Below, piece after piece: positions 51,031-60,291 of a DNA stretch of 64,000 bases. The notes beneath the pieces are model-generated. The model was not told where the DNA came from, did no database searches, and was given only the letters and a program-made list of their open reading frames with translations. Location of the stretch: positions 21,591 through 85,590 of the forward strand of contig NZ_FZOJ01000020.1 in the NCBI RefSeq assembly GCF_900188145.1, written 5' to 3'. A program made the translations under genes and the position numbers. This DNA comes from Anaerovirgula multivorans. GTDB taxonomy: Bacteria > Bacillota > Clostridia > Peptostreptococcales > Natronincolaceae. Within the stretch, counting starts at the first letter, position 1; each line of letters starts with the position of its first letter.

Positions 51031-52611
51031 TTATAGAATTGGTTTTCCACTCATTTCTAATAGTTGTTCCTTAGTAGAGGCTGCCTCATTTTCATTTACT
51101 AAAACATGCAGATAATCTCCAGAGTAAATTATTGTATTTCCTTTAGGGATAAGCTCCTTTACTCCTCTTTTTATACCAACAAGTAAACAATTACTAGGCA
51201 ATTTAAGTTCTTTTATTGCTTTACCATCCATCTTAGAATCTATACATATGGATACTTCCAATACGATTTTGTTTCTACTATCTCCAATGAACTCATCTAT
51301 ACCATTGTTTTTTAGCAGTCTTTCTAATAAAGATTCGTAGATAGGCTCTGATTTTAATAAGTCTGCAACTACATAAGCTACAAGAGATATTATGCTTAGA
51401 GAAAGTAAGTGAGAAAATGAACCAGTCATTTCAGTAATTAAAATACTACCTGTAATAGGTGCTCTGACAATAGCAGTAAAATATCCTGCCATTGCAAGGA
51501 TAATAAAGTTATTGATATATTCAGTATTAAAGCCAAAGAAATGAACTAATATATTACCATAAACAGCACCAGTTAAAGCGCCTAGCACTAGGAGGGGGAA
51601 AAATATTCCTCCAGGGGCTCCTGAACCATAGCTTATCATGGAAAATATAAACTTAATAGAAAGAATTATTAACAACATTTTTATGGTGAGGTTGTCGTTA
51701 ATCAATGAATCTATTAGTGAATGTCCTCCTCCTAGAACTTGAGGAAAAGTAAAAGCTAACAAACCTGCAACTAAGAAGGGAATCATTGGTCTAAATTTAA
51801 CTGGAAGCCATTTTTGCTTCGCATAAATATCTTGAGTTTTTAGTAGAGAAGAGTTAAATACAGCTCCGAAAACTCCTACAATAATCCCAAGAAAAACAAT
51901 ATAGCCATAAGATTCAAGAGGTAAAGGTAAAACATTGTTAAAGGTAAAAACAGGTTTTAAACCAAAGAAATGTTTTGAAATAAAATCTGCTGTTAGTGAG
52001 GCGGACATTGCTGATAATAGTATAAGAGGAGAAAAATGCTTATGAACTTCTTCAAGAGCAAACATTACTCCAGCTAAAGGTGCATTAAAGGCAGCAGCAA
52101 GTCCTGCAGAAGCTCCACTGGTAATTAAATATTTCTCTTCAATTTTAATTCTCTTGAAAATCTTACTGACTCCTTGTCCCATTGTAGCGCCAAGCTGTAT
52201 AGAAGGGCCTTCTCTTCCCAATGATAAACCTGCTCCTATGGAAATAACTCCACCAATAAACTTTGTAATAATAACAGATAACCAATTCATATTAATCTTT
52301 CTAAGAAGAACACCTTCTACTTGAGGTATTCCACTTCCGCTTATTAAAGGTTCCTTCTTAATTAATACTCCAACAATATAGGCTAAAATTATCAAAAATA
52401 AAAGCCATATAGGTATAAGTATATATTTTGGAACAGCAAGACTCAAAATGAAAGGTCTTAATTCTTCAGCTTTTTCTAATGCGATTCTATAAAATACTAT
52501 CAAGAATCCAGAAAATATACCTACAATAATACCCTGCACTAAGAGTTTAAGTCTAAAGTTTTGCCAATGGGATAATGTATTATAGGTATCATTTTTATGA
52601 ATACTGTCCAT
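51031..52611 (-). CDS. ClC-family chloride channel/transporter with TrkA-C domain
   Basis: A 526-residue membrane protein. The selectivity-filter motifs are GSGIPQVEG, GREGPSIQLGA and GGIFFPLLVLGA, with about ten or more helices in the first ~420 residues. A TrkA-C-like regulatory domain (about 445-520, ELKLPSNCLLVGIKRG) follows. The gating-glutamate position in GREGP is intact. It moves chloride (or a related anion), possibly against protons. Single gene with a GGGGGGATTG-type ribosome site on the minus strand. Confidence 0.94.
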   Translation of the reverse strand: MDSIHKNDTYNTLSHWQNFRLKLLVQGIIVGIFSGFLIVFYRIALEKAEELRPFILSLAVPKYILIPIWLLFLIILAYIVGVLIKKEPLISGSGIPQVEGVLLRKINMNWLSVIITKFIGGVISIGAGLSLGREGPSIQLGATMGQGVSKIFKRIKIEEKYLITSGASAGLAAAFNAPLAGVMFALEEVHKHFSPLILLSAMSASLTADFISKHFFGLKPVFTFNNVLPLPLESYGYIVFLGIIVGVFGAVFNSSLLKTQDIYAKQKWLPVKFRPMIPFLVAGLLAFTFPQVLGGGHSLIDSLINDNLTIKMLLIILSIKFIFSMISYGSGAPGGIFFPLLVLGALTGAVYGNILVHFFGFNTEYINNFIILAMAGYFTAIVRAPITGSILITEMTGSFSHLLSLSIISLVAYVVADLLKSEPIYESLLERLLKNNGIDEFIGDSRNKIVLEVSICIDSKMDGKAIKELKLPSNCLLVGIKRGVKELIPKGNTIIYSGDYLHVLVNENEAASTKEQLLEMSGKPIL

Positions 52612-52791
52612 TATGCAATCCCCCCCTTTTTGTTGAATTTATATTTTAAATACAGATATTATTATAGACCTAACAGATTAAATTATCAAATTAAATTGTA
52701 ATGTTATGTATCTTCATATTAACCCTGTGGACTGGTTTTCTTAGACTGAAGAAGTTTTTGTTAAGAGAAAAGGCAAAAAACAGACAAGGAA

Positions 52792-53642
52792 CAGACAAGA
52801 GGACAGGGACTTGTCTGGTAAGACGAGGTGTGATAGAATTTTCATGAGGTGGTTGATATGCCAAGGTAAGCACGGAAAAAGAGTAAAACAGGAATTTATC
52901 ATATCATGATTAGGGGAATAAACAGGCAAACAATATTTGGAGACGATGAGGATTGCGTCAAATTTATTGAAACAATACAGCAAAGTAAAGAAAAAGGTGG
53001 ATTTGAGCTTTGAGGATATTGCTTAATGGGAAATCATGTTCATTTATTGTTGAGAGAGGGGAGAAAAGGGATATCACTTTCAATGCAAAGAATATGCTCT
53101 AGTTTTGTATATTGGTATAATTGGAAATATGATCGTTTTGGACATCTATTTCAGGAACGGTATAAAAGTGAAGTTGTAGAAAACGAAGCGTACTTGATAA
53201 CAGTATTAAGATATATACACCAGAATCCTGTTAAGGCTGGTATAACAAATACAGTAAAAGGATATAAATGGAGTAGTTATCATGAATATATTGATAAACA
53301 GAATATTATAGATACTGAATTCATATTAAAATTGTTTGCTAAAGAAAAACAAATAGCAAAGTAGAGATTCGAAACCTATATGAATGAAGTTAACAAAGAT
53401 ATTTGTTTAGATTATGAAGAAAGACATAGGATTGCGGATGAAGAGATAATTAATCTAATTGAAGAAAAATACGGAGTAGAAAAAGGCTTTCTTCATTTGT
53501 TGGAAAGGCAAAAAATGAATAAGATATTGAGTGATTTGAAAACGATAAATGGTGTTACAATAAGGCAACTTGTGAGAGTAACAGGAGTAAGCAAGTTTAT
53601 GGTTGAAAAGGCATAACAGACAAATCCCTGTCCCAATGTCTG
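52792..53642 (+). mobile_element. REP-bounded RAYT (Y1-transposase) element
   Basis: Left REP CAGACAAG...CTTGTCTG (52792-52817) and right REP CAGACA...TGTCTG (53617-53642) are inverted relative to each other. The inverted right end agrees with the left end at about 22 of 26 bases, including the shared GGACAGGGA core. They bracket a REP-associated transposase gene, so the boundaries of one element can be read directly. The transposase is inactivated. Confidence 0.85.
52858..53616 (+). pseudogene. REP-associated tyrosine transposase (Y1_Tnp), three nonsense codons
   Basis: One frame runs from ATG 52858 to 53616 and reads as a RAYT: KSKTGIYHIMIRGINRQTIF, then GYCLMGNHVHLLLREG (the HUH histidine pair), SFVYWYNWKYDRFGHLFQER and YIHQNPVKAGI. 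It is interrupted in the same frame by TAA (52867), TGA (53011) and TAG (53362), without frameshifts. The first and third fit CAA and CAG (Gln) codons with C-to-T changes. The last ~80 codons carry a helix-turn-helix-like tail (GVTIRQLVRVTGVSKFMVEKA read in parts). The catalytic Tyr segment survives, but no full protein can be made. Confidence 0.88.
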
Positions 53643-53694
53643 CTATTGCTACATAGTTGACATTGGTTGAAAAATATGATAACTTAATTATACT

Positions 53695-53937
53695 TAATAA
53701 TTGAATAATTATAAAACAGTGATAGGGATAAGTAAACAAATACAAATGCTTTAAAGAGAGTGGGGAAAGGTGAAAGCCCATAAGCTATGGTTGTTGAAAT
53801 TCACCCTTGAGTTGCAGGCTGAAATCTAAGGAGATTAAGCCCAGCCGGTTTAATGCCGTTATTTAAATGAGATATAAATTTGGATGGTACCGCGAACAGA
53901 CTATTCGCTCCAGTGGGGAGAATAGTCTGTTTTTTTA
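53695..53937 (+). promoter_or_regulatory. T-box leader upstream of the TAXI-TRAP operon
   Basis: The leader shows AAGTA (loop-E side), AAAGAGAG, GGTGAAAGC, TTCACCCTTGAG, the GAA-x-specifier region, and the T-box core GGATGGTACCGCG (53882-53894). The terminator AACAGACTATTC/GAATAGTCTGTT with a 7-T tail (53895-53937) follows. Uncharged tRNA should stabilise the antiterminator. By the usual GAA-N-specifier register the codon is TCT (53825-53827, Ser); shifting one base gives ATC (Ile). I regard the serine reading as weak. Confidence 0.88.
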
Positions 53938-53975
53938 TTGTAAAATTAGCAAATAAATTTTAAAGGGATTTTTAA

Positions 53976-54050
53976 ATGAAAAAATCATCCATGACTTCAG
54001 CTTTTCCTGTAGCATCTAGCATATTTTCTACACATTTTGGGGGCATCTAA
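53976..54050 (+). other. Short reading frame between the T-box and the transporter, possible gene remnant
   Basis: ATG 53976 encodes 24 residues (SAFPVASSIFSTHFGGI at the end) with the look of the first helix of a transporter, then stops. The ribosome site is weak. It could be the N-terminus of an amino-acid permease that the T-box originally controlled, or a chance frame. The rest of 53643-54126 outside the T-box has no other gene. Confidence 0.3.
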
Positions 54051-54126
54051 AGGGAGGGATTTTATGTAGGTAACTATTTTCAAAAAATAAAATTCATAAC
54101 TTATAAAAAGAAAGGATGGTTTTTTC

Positions 54127-56088
54127 TTGAGCGCACTAGAGAAAAAGGACTTAAATGAAATAGAAAGAGATGCTCAGAAGCTATTAGAGGAAAAAGATGC
54201 AGATATGCGTATTAGAAACTATAATGGTTTCTTTAGTATAGGCGTAACGATTCTTTTAATCGGATGGACAATTTTTCAACTGTATTTTAATACTTTAGGA
54301 ATGATGGATGCCATTACTTTAAGAGCTTATCATGCGATGTTTTTAATGCTATTTACTTTCTTACTCTATCCAGGTTATAGTACAGAGAAAAGGAAAAGAA
54401 AATTTATACCTATTCAAGATGGTTTGTTAATATTCTTAACGGTCCTTGTTTTTGGATATTTGGTTTTAAACTATCAAAGAGTAGCTATGTCAGGTGGATT
54501 TTTAAATCAAACTGATTTAATCATAGCTGGGTTAGGTATTATCTTAGTATTAGAGGCAGGAAGAAGGACGAGTCAAAATCTAGCTATTTTAGCAGTAATT
54601 TTTTTATTGTTTAATTGGTTTGGAAAATTTGTACCAGGCTCCTTAGGACATTCTGGATTTACTTTAAAAAGAGTGTTAAGTCATATGTTCTGGGGAAGTC
54701 AAGGAATCTTTGGTGTAGGTATAGGTGTTAGTGCCACTTATATATTTATCTTTGTTATTTTTGGAAGCTTCTTAAAGTACAGTGGATTTAGTCAGTTTAT
54801 TAACGATATAGCACTAACCTTAGTAGGACGTTCTCCTGGAGGCCCAGCAAAGGTTGCGGTACTTGCAAGTGCCCTTTTGGGGATGATTAATGGTAGTGCT
54901 ATTGCCAATGTAGCCACTACTGGAACTATCACAATACCCTTAATGAAAAGAACAGGATATAAAGCTGAATTTGCAGCAGCAGTAGAGGCAGTAGCATCTA
55001 CTGGAGGACAATTTGCACCACCAATCATGGGAGCTGTAGGGTTTGTTATGGCAGAATTTTTAGGAATAAATTATACACAAGTAATGATTGCTGCCTTTTT
55101 ACCAGCTTTTTTATATTACTTAGGAATTATAGTTTCTGTCCATCTAGAAGCAAAAAAATTAGGACTTAAAGGACTTTCAAAGGAAAATATTCCAAATGCT
55201 TTAGAGGTGATAAAAGAAAGAGGTCATTTAATTATTCCTCTAGTGGTATTAATCGGAATGATGATGTTGGGATATACACCACTGTTTTCAGCAGTTGCTG
55301 CTATTTTTTCTACATTAATATCATCTTGGTTTAGAAAAGAAACCAGAATGGATTTAAAGACCATTATGATGGCAACAGCAGAAGGTGCAAGAGGTGCTAT
55401 TGGAGTAGGAGTATCATGTGTATTGATTGGTCTTATTATTGGAACCGTTTCTTTAACCAGCCTGGGATTAAACTTTGGTTATGTGGTTTTAGAAGTCGTA
55501 GGAGAAGGTCAACTTTTCTTAGGCGGATTTATGGTAATGATTATGAGCATAATCTTAGGGATGGGTGTTCCAGGTGTAGCTGCATATGTTATTGTGGCAG
55601 CAGTAGCAGTACCTGTACTAATTAATGTAGGTGCAACGCCAATGGCTGCACATATGTTCTGCTTAATTTATGCTTGTTTATCGAATATCACGCCGCCAGT
55701 AGCGATGAGTTCTTATGTAGCAGCAGGTATAGCTAAATCAGACCAAACCAAGACGTCACTGACTGCCATTAAATTAGGTATTACAGGGTTTATTCTGCCA
55801 TTCTTCTTCTTAAATAATCCTCTTTTATTAATTGGTAGTGTAGAGGATATATCCCTGTTATTGACAATTAGAACATTGCTTACTGCTTCTATTGGGGTGA
55901 TTTGTTTAGCAGCAGGAACAGAGGGAATGTTGATTAAAGAATGCTCTAATATTACTAGAATCTTGTTGATTATCGTTGGACTTTTTGCTATTGATCCAAA
56001 GCTGCAAACAGATATTTTGGGGATTATTGTATTAATAATCATTACGATTATACAAATGAGAAGTAAAGAGCATGCTTTAACAATTTAG
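54127..56088 (+). CDS. TRAP transporter, fused 4TM/12TM permease (TAXI type)
   Basis: A 653-residue membrane protein combining the small (DctQ-like) and large (DctM-like) subunits, as is usual for TAXI-TRAP systems. The N-terminal ~150 residues have four helices. The large domain shows SPGGPAKVAVLASALLGMINGSAIANVATTGTITIPLMKR in parts, GGQFAPPIMGA, LGMGVPGVAAYVI and CLSNITPPVAMSSY. Transport is driven by a sodium or proton gradient. Known or proposed TAXI substrates include glutamate and other organic acids. The T-box leader suggests a substrate tied to an amino acid. TTG start behind AAAGAAAGGATGG. Confidence 0.94.
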   Translation: MSALEKKDLNEIERDAQKLLEEKDADMRIRNYNGFFSIGVTILLIGWTIFQLYFNTLGMMDAITLRAYHAMFLMLFTFLLYPGYSTEKRKRKFIPIQDGLLIFLTVLVFGYLVLNYQRVAMSGGFLNQTDLIIAGLGIILVLEAGRRTSQNLAILAVIFLLFNWFGKFVPGSLGHSGFTLKRVLSHMFWGSQGIFGVGIGVSATYIFIFVIFGSFLKYSGFSQFINDIALTLVGRSPGGPAKVAVLASALLGMINGSAIANVATTGTITIPLMKRTGYKAEFAAAVEAVASTGGQFAPPIMGAVGFVMAEFLGINYTQVMIAAFLPAFLYYLGIIVSVHLEAKKLGLKGLSKENIPNALEVIKERGHLIIPLVVLIGMMMLGYTPLFSAVAAIFSTLISSWFRKETRMDLKTIMMATAEGARGAIGVGVSCVLIGLIIGTVSLTSLGLNFGYVVLEVVGEGQLFLGGFMVMIMSIILGMGVPGVAAYVIVAAVAVPVLINVGATPMAAHMFCLIYACLSNITPPVAMSSYVAAGIAKSDQTKTSLTAIKLGITGFILPFFFLNNPLLLIGSVEDISLLLTIRTLLTASIGVICLAAGTEGMLIKECSNITRILLIIVGLFAIDPKLQTDILGIIVLIIITIIQMRSKEHALTI

Positions 56089-56121
56089 AATATAAATCAA
56101 AAAATGAGGAGGAAATGTTAA

Positions 56122-57114
56122 ATGAAAAAAGTATTGTTATTAATCCTAGCATCTATGATGATTTTATCAGGATGCGCTGCAAAAACAAATGAAAGTCAGG
56201 CTTCAAAAGAGACTGGAGGAAAAGAAACAGTAACAATTAATATTCCAACTGCAGCAACCACAGGAGCACTTTATCCCTTGGGATCATCTATAGCGAACTT
56301 GTGGAGTAATGATTTAAACTATGTAAAAGCTAGTGCACAAGCTTCCAATGGAGGGATAGATAATTTAAACCTACTACAAAGTGGGGAAGCTCAAGTAAGT
56401 ATGGCTGTAACTAGTGTAATGTATCAGTCTTATAAAGGGGAAGCAACCTTTGAAGGAAGGCCTAATGAAAAACTAAGAGTGATTTCTGGGCTATACTACA
56501 ATCCAAATCAAGTAGTTGTAAAAAAAGAATCAAATATTAATAGCTTAAAGGATATAGCAGGGAAAAATTTTGCTTCGGGTGCACCAGGAAGTACCACAGA
56601 AGTAGAAACTAAACTACATTTAACTGAAGCAGGTGTTAGTTATCCAGATGGATTAAAAGTACAATTTATTGGTTTTACTGAAGCAATCGATCTTATGAGA
56701 AATAAGCAATTAGATGGTGCTTGGATTATGGCAGGATTACCTACTGCTGCAGTTACAGAAATTACTACTACTGCAGATGGTAAATTGATTTCCATTGAAG
56801 AGGATGTAATTACTAAATTACAAGAACAATATCCTTGGTATGCAAAGTATACTATTCCAGCAGGAACTTATGATGGGCAAGAACAAGATATAACAACTAC
56901 CGCAATAAAGATGGCAATATTTACAACTGCAGATATTCCAGAGGATGTAGTATATGATTTAACAAAATCCTTTTGGGAAAATATAGATACTTTAAAACAA
57001 TCTAATAATGCATTAAAAAACTTAAAAATAGAAGATGCAGTTACAGACTTAGCGGGACTTCCACTACATGATGGTGCAATTAAATATTATAAAGAAGTAG
57101 GAGTTCTAAAATAA
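56122..57114 (+). CDS. TAXI-family TRAP substrate-binding lipoprotein
   Basis: A 330-residue lipoprotein: the lipobox LSGC is near residue 18, followed by a Ser/Lys-rich linker, then the TAXI solute-binding fold (TAATTGALYPLGSSIANLW in parts, SGGIDN-like NGGIDNLNLL, SGAPGSTTEV and AGLPTAAVTEI). It delivers the substrate to the fused permease encoded 34 bp upstream. Start behind AGGAGGAAATGTTAA. No terminator with a T run is seen directly after it, but a strong hairpin lies 60 bp on. Confidence 0.94.
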   Translation: MKKVLLLILASMMILSGCAAKTNESQASKETGGKETVTINIPTAATTGALYPLGSSIANLWSNDLNYVKASAQASNGGIDNLNLLQSGEAQVSMAVTSVMYQSYKGEATFEGRPNEKLRVISGLYYNPNQVVVKKESNINSLKDIAGKNFASGAPGSTTEVETKLHLTEAGVSYPDGLKVQFIGFTEAIDLMRNKQLDGAWIMAGLPTAAVTEITTTADGKLISIEEDVITKLQEQYPWYAKYTIPAGTYDGQEQDITTTAIKMAIFTTADIPEDVVYDLTKSFWENIDTLKQSNNALKNLKIEDAVTDLAGLPLHDGAIKYYKEVGVLK

Positions 57115-57176
57115 GAATTAGGGGTCTGGCACCCAATATCAGGTGAGTTAGCACAATTTAATGCAACCCTTGGGGG

Positions 57177-57214
57177 CTGTTGCAAAACGAACTAAATAGT
57201 TCGTTTTGCAACAG
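57177..57214 (+). terminator. 18-bp perfect hairpin after the TRAP operon
   Basis: The left arm (57177-57194, starting CTGTTGCAAAACG) is complementary over 18 bp to the right arm (57197-57214). The tail TCTTAATT is a poor T run. It may end the TRAP transcript or be a small palindromic mobile element; a GGGGTCTGGCACCC word lies 45 bp upstream. Confidence 0.65.
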
Positions 57215-57234
57215 TCTTAATTAAAATACAGTAT

Positions 57235-57399
57235 GAAAGGAGATAGTGTTATACCTAATAATAAAAGACCCAATCGTTTGATCAATGAAAAGAGCCCTTA
57301 TTTGTTGCAACATCCTTATAATCTGCGTGGGGCAATGAGGCGTTTGAGAAAGCTAAAAATGAGGATAAGCCTATATTTCTTTCGATTGGGTATTCTTAG
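57235..57399 (+). pseudogene. Fragment 1 of a yyaL-like (DUF255) 5' region
   Basis: The sequence reads PNRLINEKSPYLLQHPYN, then after a deletion and frame change [23 protein letters not shown] and a stop (TAG 57397). This is the start of the thioredoxin-like DUF255 protein family. The CHWCH part that should follow is only partly recognisable (57411-57430). It is decayed and lacks a gene body. Confidence 0.8.
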
Positions 57400-57651
57400 G
57401 TATAAATATTTGTTGTCATTGTTGTCATGTAACCTATTAACTGCAAATTTATTTAAAAAAGTAATCCTCTCAGTGTATACTTTGAGGAGTTTTTTAATAG
57501 TAAGGTATAAATCTTTTATAAAGTTTTGATAAGAGAGTTTGTTCGTCTGATTGAATTGTAATATAATCCCAAGACTGATATAATAAAATATATATTACTG
57601 TAAATATGTGGCATTTATAATTGCTCTAATTTGTGAATTTGGGGTAAATCC

Positions 57652-58035
57652 ATGGAAACCAATGAAAAAATGAAAAGTTTTGATGAAATAGTAGCTTTGA
57701 TAGATAATGCAAGAAATAATGCTATCAAGAAAGCCAACGAAGAATTGATTATGCTTTATTGGAATGTTGGACAATATATCAGCCAAAAAGTAGCCGCTGC
57801 AGAATGGGGAGATTCAATTGTTGACGAGCTTGCTGATTTCATTAAAAGCAATTACCCTAAAATCAAAGGTTTTAATAGACGAAGGCTTTATCGGATGAAG
57901 CAATTCTATGAAACTTATAAAGATAATGAATTTGTGTCACCACTGGTGACACAAATAAGCTGGACAAATCACTTAACGATTTTATCTAAAACTAAATCTA
58001 TGGAAGAAAAAGAATTGAGACTGTTGAAAAAGTAA
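57652..58035 (+). CDS. Truncated DUF1016 (YhcG-type) protein, N-terminal domain only
   Basis: A 127-residue frame matching the DUF1016 N-terminal domain: EELIMLYWNVGQYIS, FNRRRLYRMKQFYETY and SWTNHLTILSKTKSMEEKE. The full family protein continues with a PDDEXK nuclease domain of ~200 residues, which is absent; the frame stops just after the domain junction. It lies between two yyaL fragments. The product could be a solo helical domain, but loss of the nuclease suggests a broken gene. No clear ribosome site precedes ATG 57652. Confidence 0.75.
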   Translation: METNEKMKSFDEIVALIDNARNNAIKKANEELIMLYWNVGQYISQKVAAAEWGDSIVDELADFIKSNYPKIKGFNRRRLYRMKQFYETYKDNEFVSPLVTQISWTNHLTILSKTKSMEEKELRLLKK

Positions 58036-58062
58036 ATTTATTTATAAAAAAGAAACTCAACA

Positions 58063-58203
58063 AATAGATTAGCCAATGAAAAGTCTCCATATTTGATGCA
58101 ACATGCATACAATCCTGTTGATTGGTTTCCTTGGAGTGAAGAGGCTTTTCAGAAAGCGAAAGCCGAAGATAAACCTATCTTCCTATCTATTGGGTATTCC
58201 TAG
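58063..58203 (+). pseudogene. Fragment 2 of a yyaL-like (DUF255) 5' region
   Basis: The frame reads [38 protein letters not shown] and IFLSIGYS, then TAG at 58201, the same position at which fragment 1 stops. Shortly after, TGTTGCCATTGGTGGCA (58220 region) resembles the CHWCH codons. It is in the same orientation as the other copies but diverged from them, so the duplication is not recent. Confidence 0.82.
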
Positions 58204-58284
58204 CGTTGGTCATAGTAGGCTTGTTGCCATTGGTGGCAATTCGGTTAGTTGAACCAATAATTTAATCGACTTTGTAGAGTAATA

Positions 58285-58737
58285 TTATTTTATATACTCA
58301 GTAACTAAATCAGTAAAAAGAATACCTTCTAGATGGTCAATTTCATGACAGAAACATTTTGCTAAATCGCCTGTGCCTGTCAATATAATCTTCTTACCAT
58401 TTTCATTTAATGCTTGCACAGTTACCTTTGCGGGTCTTTTTAGTTTTCCATACCTATTGGGAATGCTTAGACATCCTTCTATAACTTCTTGGTATCCTTC
58501 GTGACTGATTATCATTGGATTGACTAATTTTATAAGACCTTGGCCCATATCTATAACAACCAATCGTTTTAGTATACCTATTTGTGGTGCTGCTAATCCT
58601 CCACCATTTTCTGTACTATACATCGTATCAGCCATATCATTTAGTATTTGTCTTATTCTGTCATCTATTACTTCAACAATTTTGCTCTTTTTTCTTAGTA
58701 TTTCATCATCAAAGAGTCTAATTTGTCTTATTGCCAT
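58285..58737 (-). CDS. def: Peptide deformylase
   Basis: A 150-residue metalloenzyme removing the formyl group from nascent proteins. All three motifs are present: GGGLAAPQIG, EGCLS and HEIDH, with the metal ligands Cys and two His. Length is normal. The gene overlaps nothing and directly abuts the upstream XRE gene. It lies between two yyaL copies, so it may have come with an insertion; a main def copy near fmt elsewhere would be expected. Confidence 0.95.
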   Translation of the reverse strand: MAIRQIRLFDDEILRKKSKIVEVIDDRIRQILNDMADTMYSTENGGGLAAPQIGILKRLVVIDMGQGLIKLVNPMIISHEGYQEVIEGCLSIPNRYGKLKRPAKVTVQALNENGKKIILTGTGDLAKCFCHEIDHLEGILFTDLVTEYIK

Positions 58738-58980
58738 TTAAATTACACCTCTACTTTGTTGTGCTCTAGATTTTCTTTCACTTTCTTCAAAAAGGAAAAT
58801 CTCTTCTATGGAATAATTAAATATTTTGCTAATATCATAAGCTAACCATATAGATGGCTCATATTTTTCTGTTTCAATGGCATTAATTGCTTGTCTTGAA
58901 ACTCCTACAAGCTGACCTAATTGTTCTTGAGTAAGTTCAAGAGATTCACGCAATTCTTTTAATCGGTTTTTCAAAAACAA
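58738..58980 (-). CDS. XRE-family helix-turn-helix regulator
   Basis: An 80-residue protein, mostly one HTH_3 domain: NRLKELRESLELTQEQLGQLVGVSRQAINAIETEKYEPS (in parts), with a Glu/Arg-rich tail. It matches small YozG/plasmid-type regulators. Its stop is directly followed by the def start, so the pair is one operon. The start follows GGAGGGATTG on the minus strand. Target unknown. Confidence 0.92.
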   Translation of the reverse strand: MFLKNRLKELRESLELTQEQLGQLVGVSRQAINAIETEKYEPSIWLAYDISKIFNYSIEEIFLFEESERKSRAQQSRGVI

Positions 58981-59160
58981 TCCCTCCTGTAATGTTTACC
59001 TTACATTATAAATATAGCTCTAGTTAATTTAAATGTCAAGCTAATCTTACATATAGCATTAAAATATTATTCCAAAAGAATATGGCGGATATAATCGGAG
59101 AAAATACAATAAGGTAAATAAGTTTAGAAGATTATAAATAAAACTAGGAGTTGATGCCTT

Positions 59161-60288
59161 ATGACTAATAATAGAGAATCCAATAGATTAATCCATGAAA
59201 AGTCCTTTTATCTTTTACAACATGCTAATAATCCTGTTGACTGGTTTCCATGGGGCCAAGAGGCATTTGAAAAAGCAAAAGCCTAGGATAAGTCTATATT
59301 TCTTTCCATTGGCTATTCAACCTGTCATTGGTGTCATGTGATGGAGCGAGAGTCTTTTGAGGACCAAGAGGTAGCAGATATTTTAAATGAGTATTTTATA
59401 TGTATTAAAGTAGATAGAGAAGAAAGACTGGACATTGATAATATTTATATGACGGTTTGCCAAGCCTTGACGGGGCAGGGAGGCTGGCCATTAACTATTT
59501 TCATGATACCAGAAAAAAAACCATTTTATACAGGAACCTATTTCCCAAAGAGAAACAAATATGGGCACCTAGGATTAATCAATATATTAACCAGAGTAGA
59601 AGGTATCTGGAGAAATAATAAAGAACAATTAGTTGAAACCAGTAAAGAAATACTTGAGACTGTAAAAAAATCATTAGAGGCAACTTCAAAAGAGACAATT
59701 AGTAAGGATATAGTTCATGAAACCTATAATGAATTTTCTCATTTTTTTAATTCTGTTTATGGAGGCTTTGGTACGAAGCCCAAGTTCCCCACACCCCATA
59801 ATGTTTCTTTTCTTTTGAAATATTGGAAGGCAACAGGTAAGGAAAGGACATTAACGATTGCAGAAAAAACATTGTCTTCGATATATAGAGGAGGTATTTT
59901 TGATCACATAGGCTTTGGCTTTGCTAGATATTCTGTAGATGAAAAGTGGTTGGTGACCCATTTTGAAAAAATGTTGTATGATAATGCTCTGTTGGCTACT
60001 GCATATATAGAAGTCTATCAAGCAACTGGTAAAGAGTTGTATAAAGATATAATAGAAAAAACTTTCATTTATGTCTTGAGGGATATGACTTCTGAGGAGG
60101 GCGGATTCTATTCAGTTGTTTTAAATAATAATAAATCTCAAATATATGAAATAGTACCTTTCATAGAAAAACAAGGAATGATAGAGGATCAACCAACTGC
60201 TTATGTCTGCGAAAACTTTGCTTGTAATACACCTACTTCTGATATTGAGCAGTTCACAAAGTTGCTAATGGCTTCAAATAGATTGTAG
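59161..60288 (+). pseudogene. yyaL-like (DUF255, thioredoxin-domain) gene with nonsense codon and internal deletion
   Basis: The frame from ATG 59161 reads the DUF255 start ([20 protein letters not shown]) and has TAG at 59284 where the related copies encode Glu (KAEDKP). It continues in frame with STCHWCHVMERESFED, GQGGWPLTIF, and KPKFPTPHNVSF to about GGFYS. It then jumps to the far C-terminal end of the family (QPTAYVCENFACNTPTSDIEQF). About 300 central residues of the usual ~680 are missing. An ATG at 59338 could give a 316-residue product, but it lacks the N-terminus and centre. The CHWCH pair is intact. Confidence 0.85.
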
Positions 60289-60291
60289 TAC

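Noticed and set aside
59338..60288. A functional 316-residue thioredoxin-domain protein
   Set aside because: It lacks the conserved N-terminus, carries an internal deletion of about 300 residues and is preceded in frame by a nonsense codon, so it is better treated as a pseudogene.
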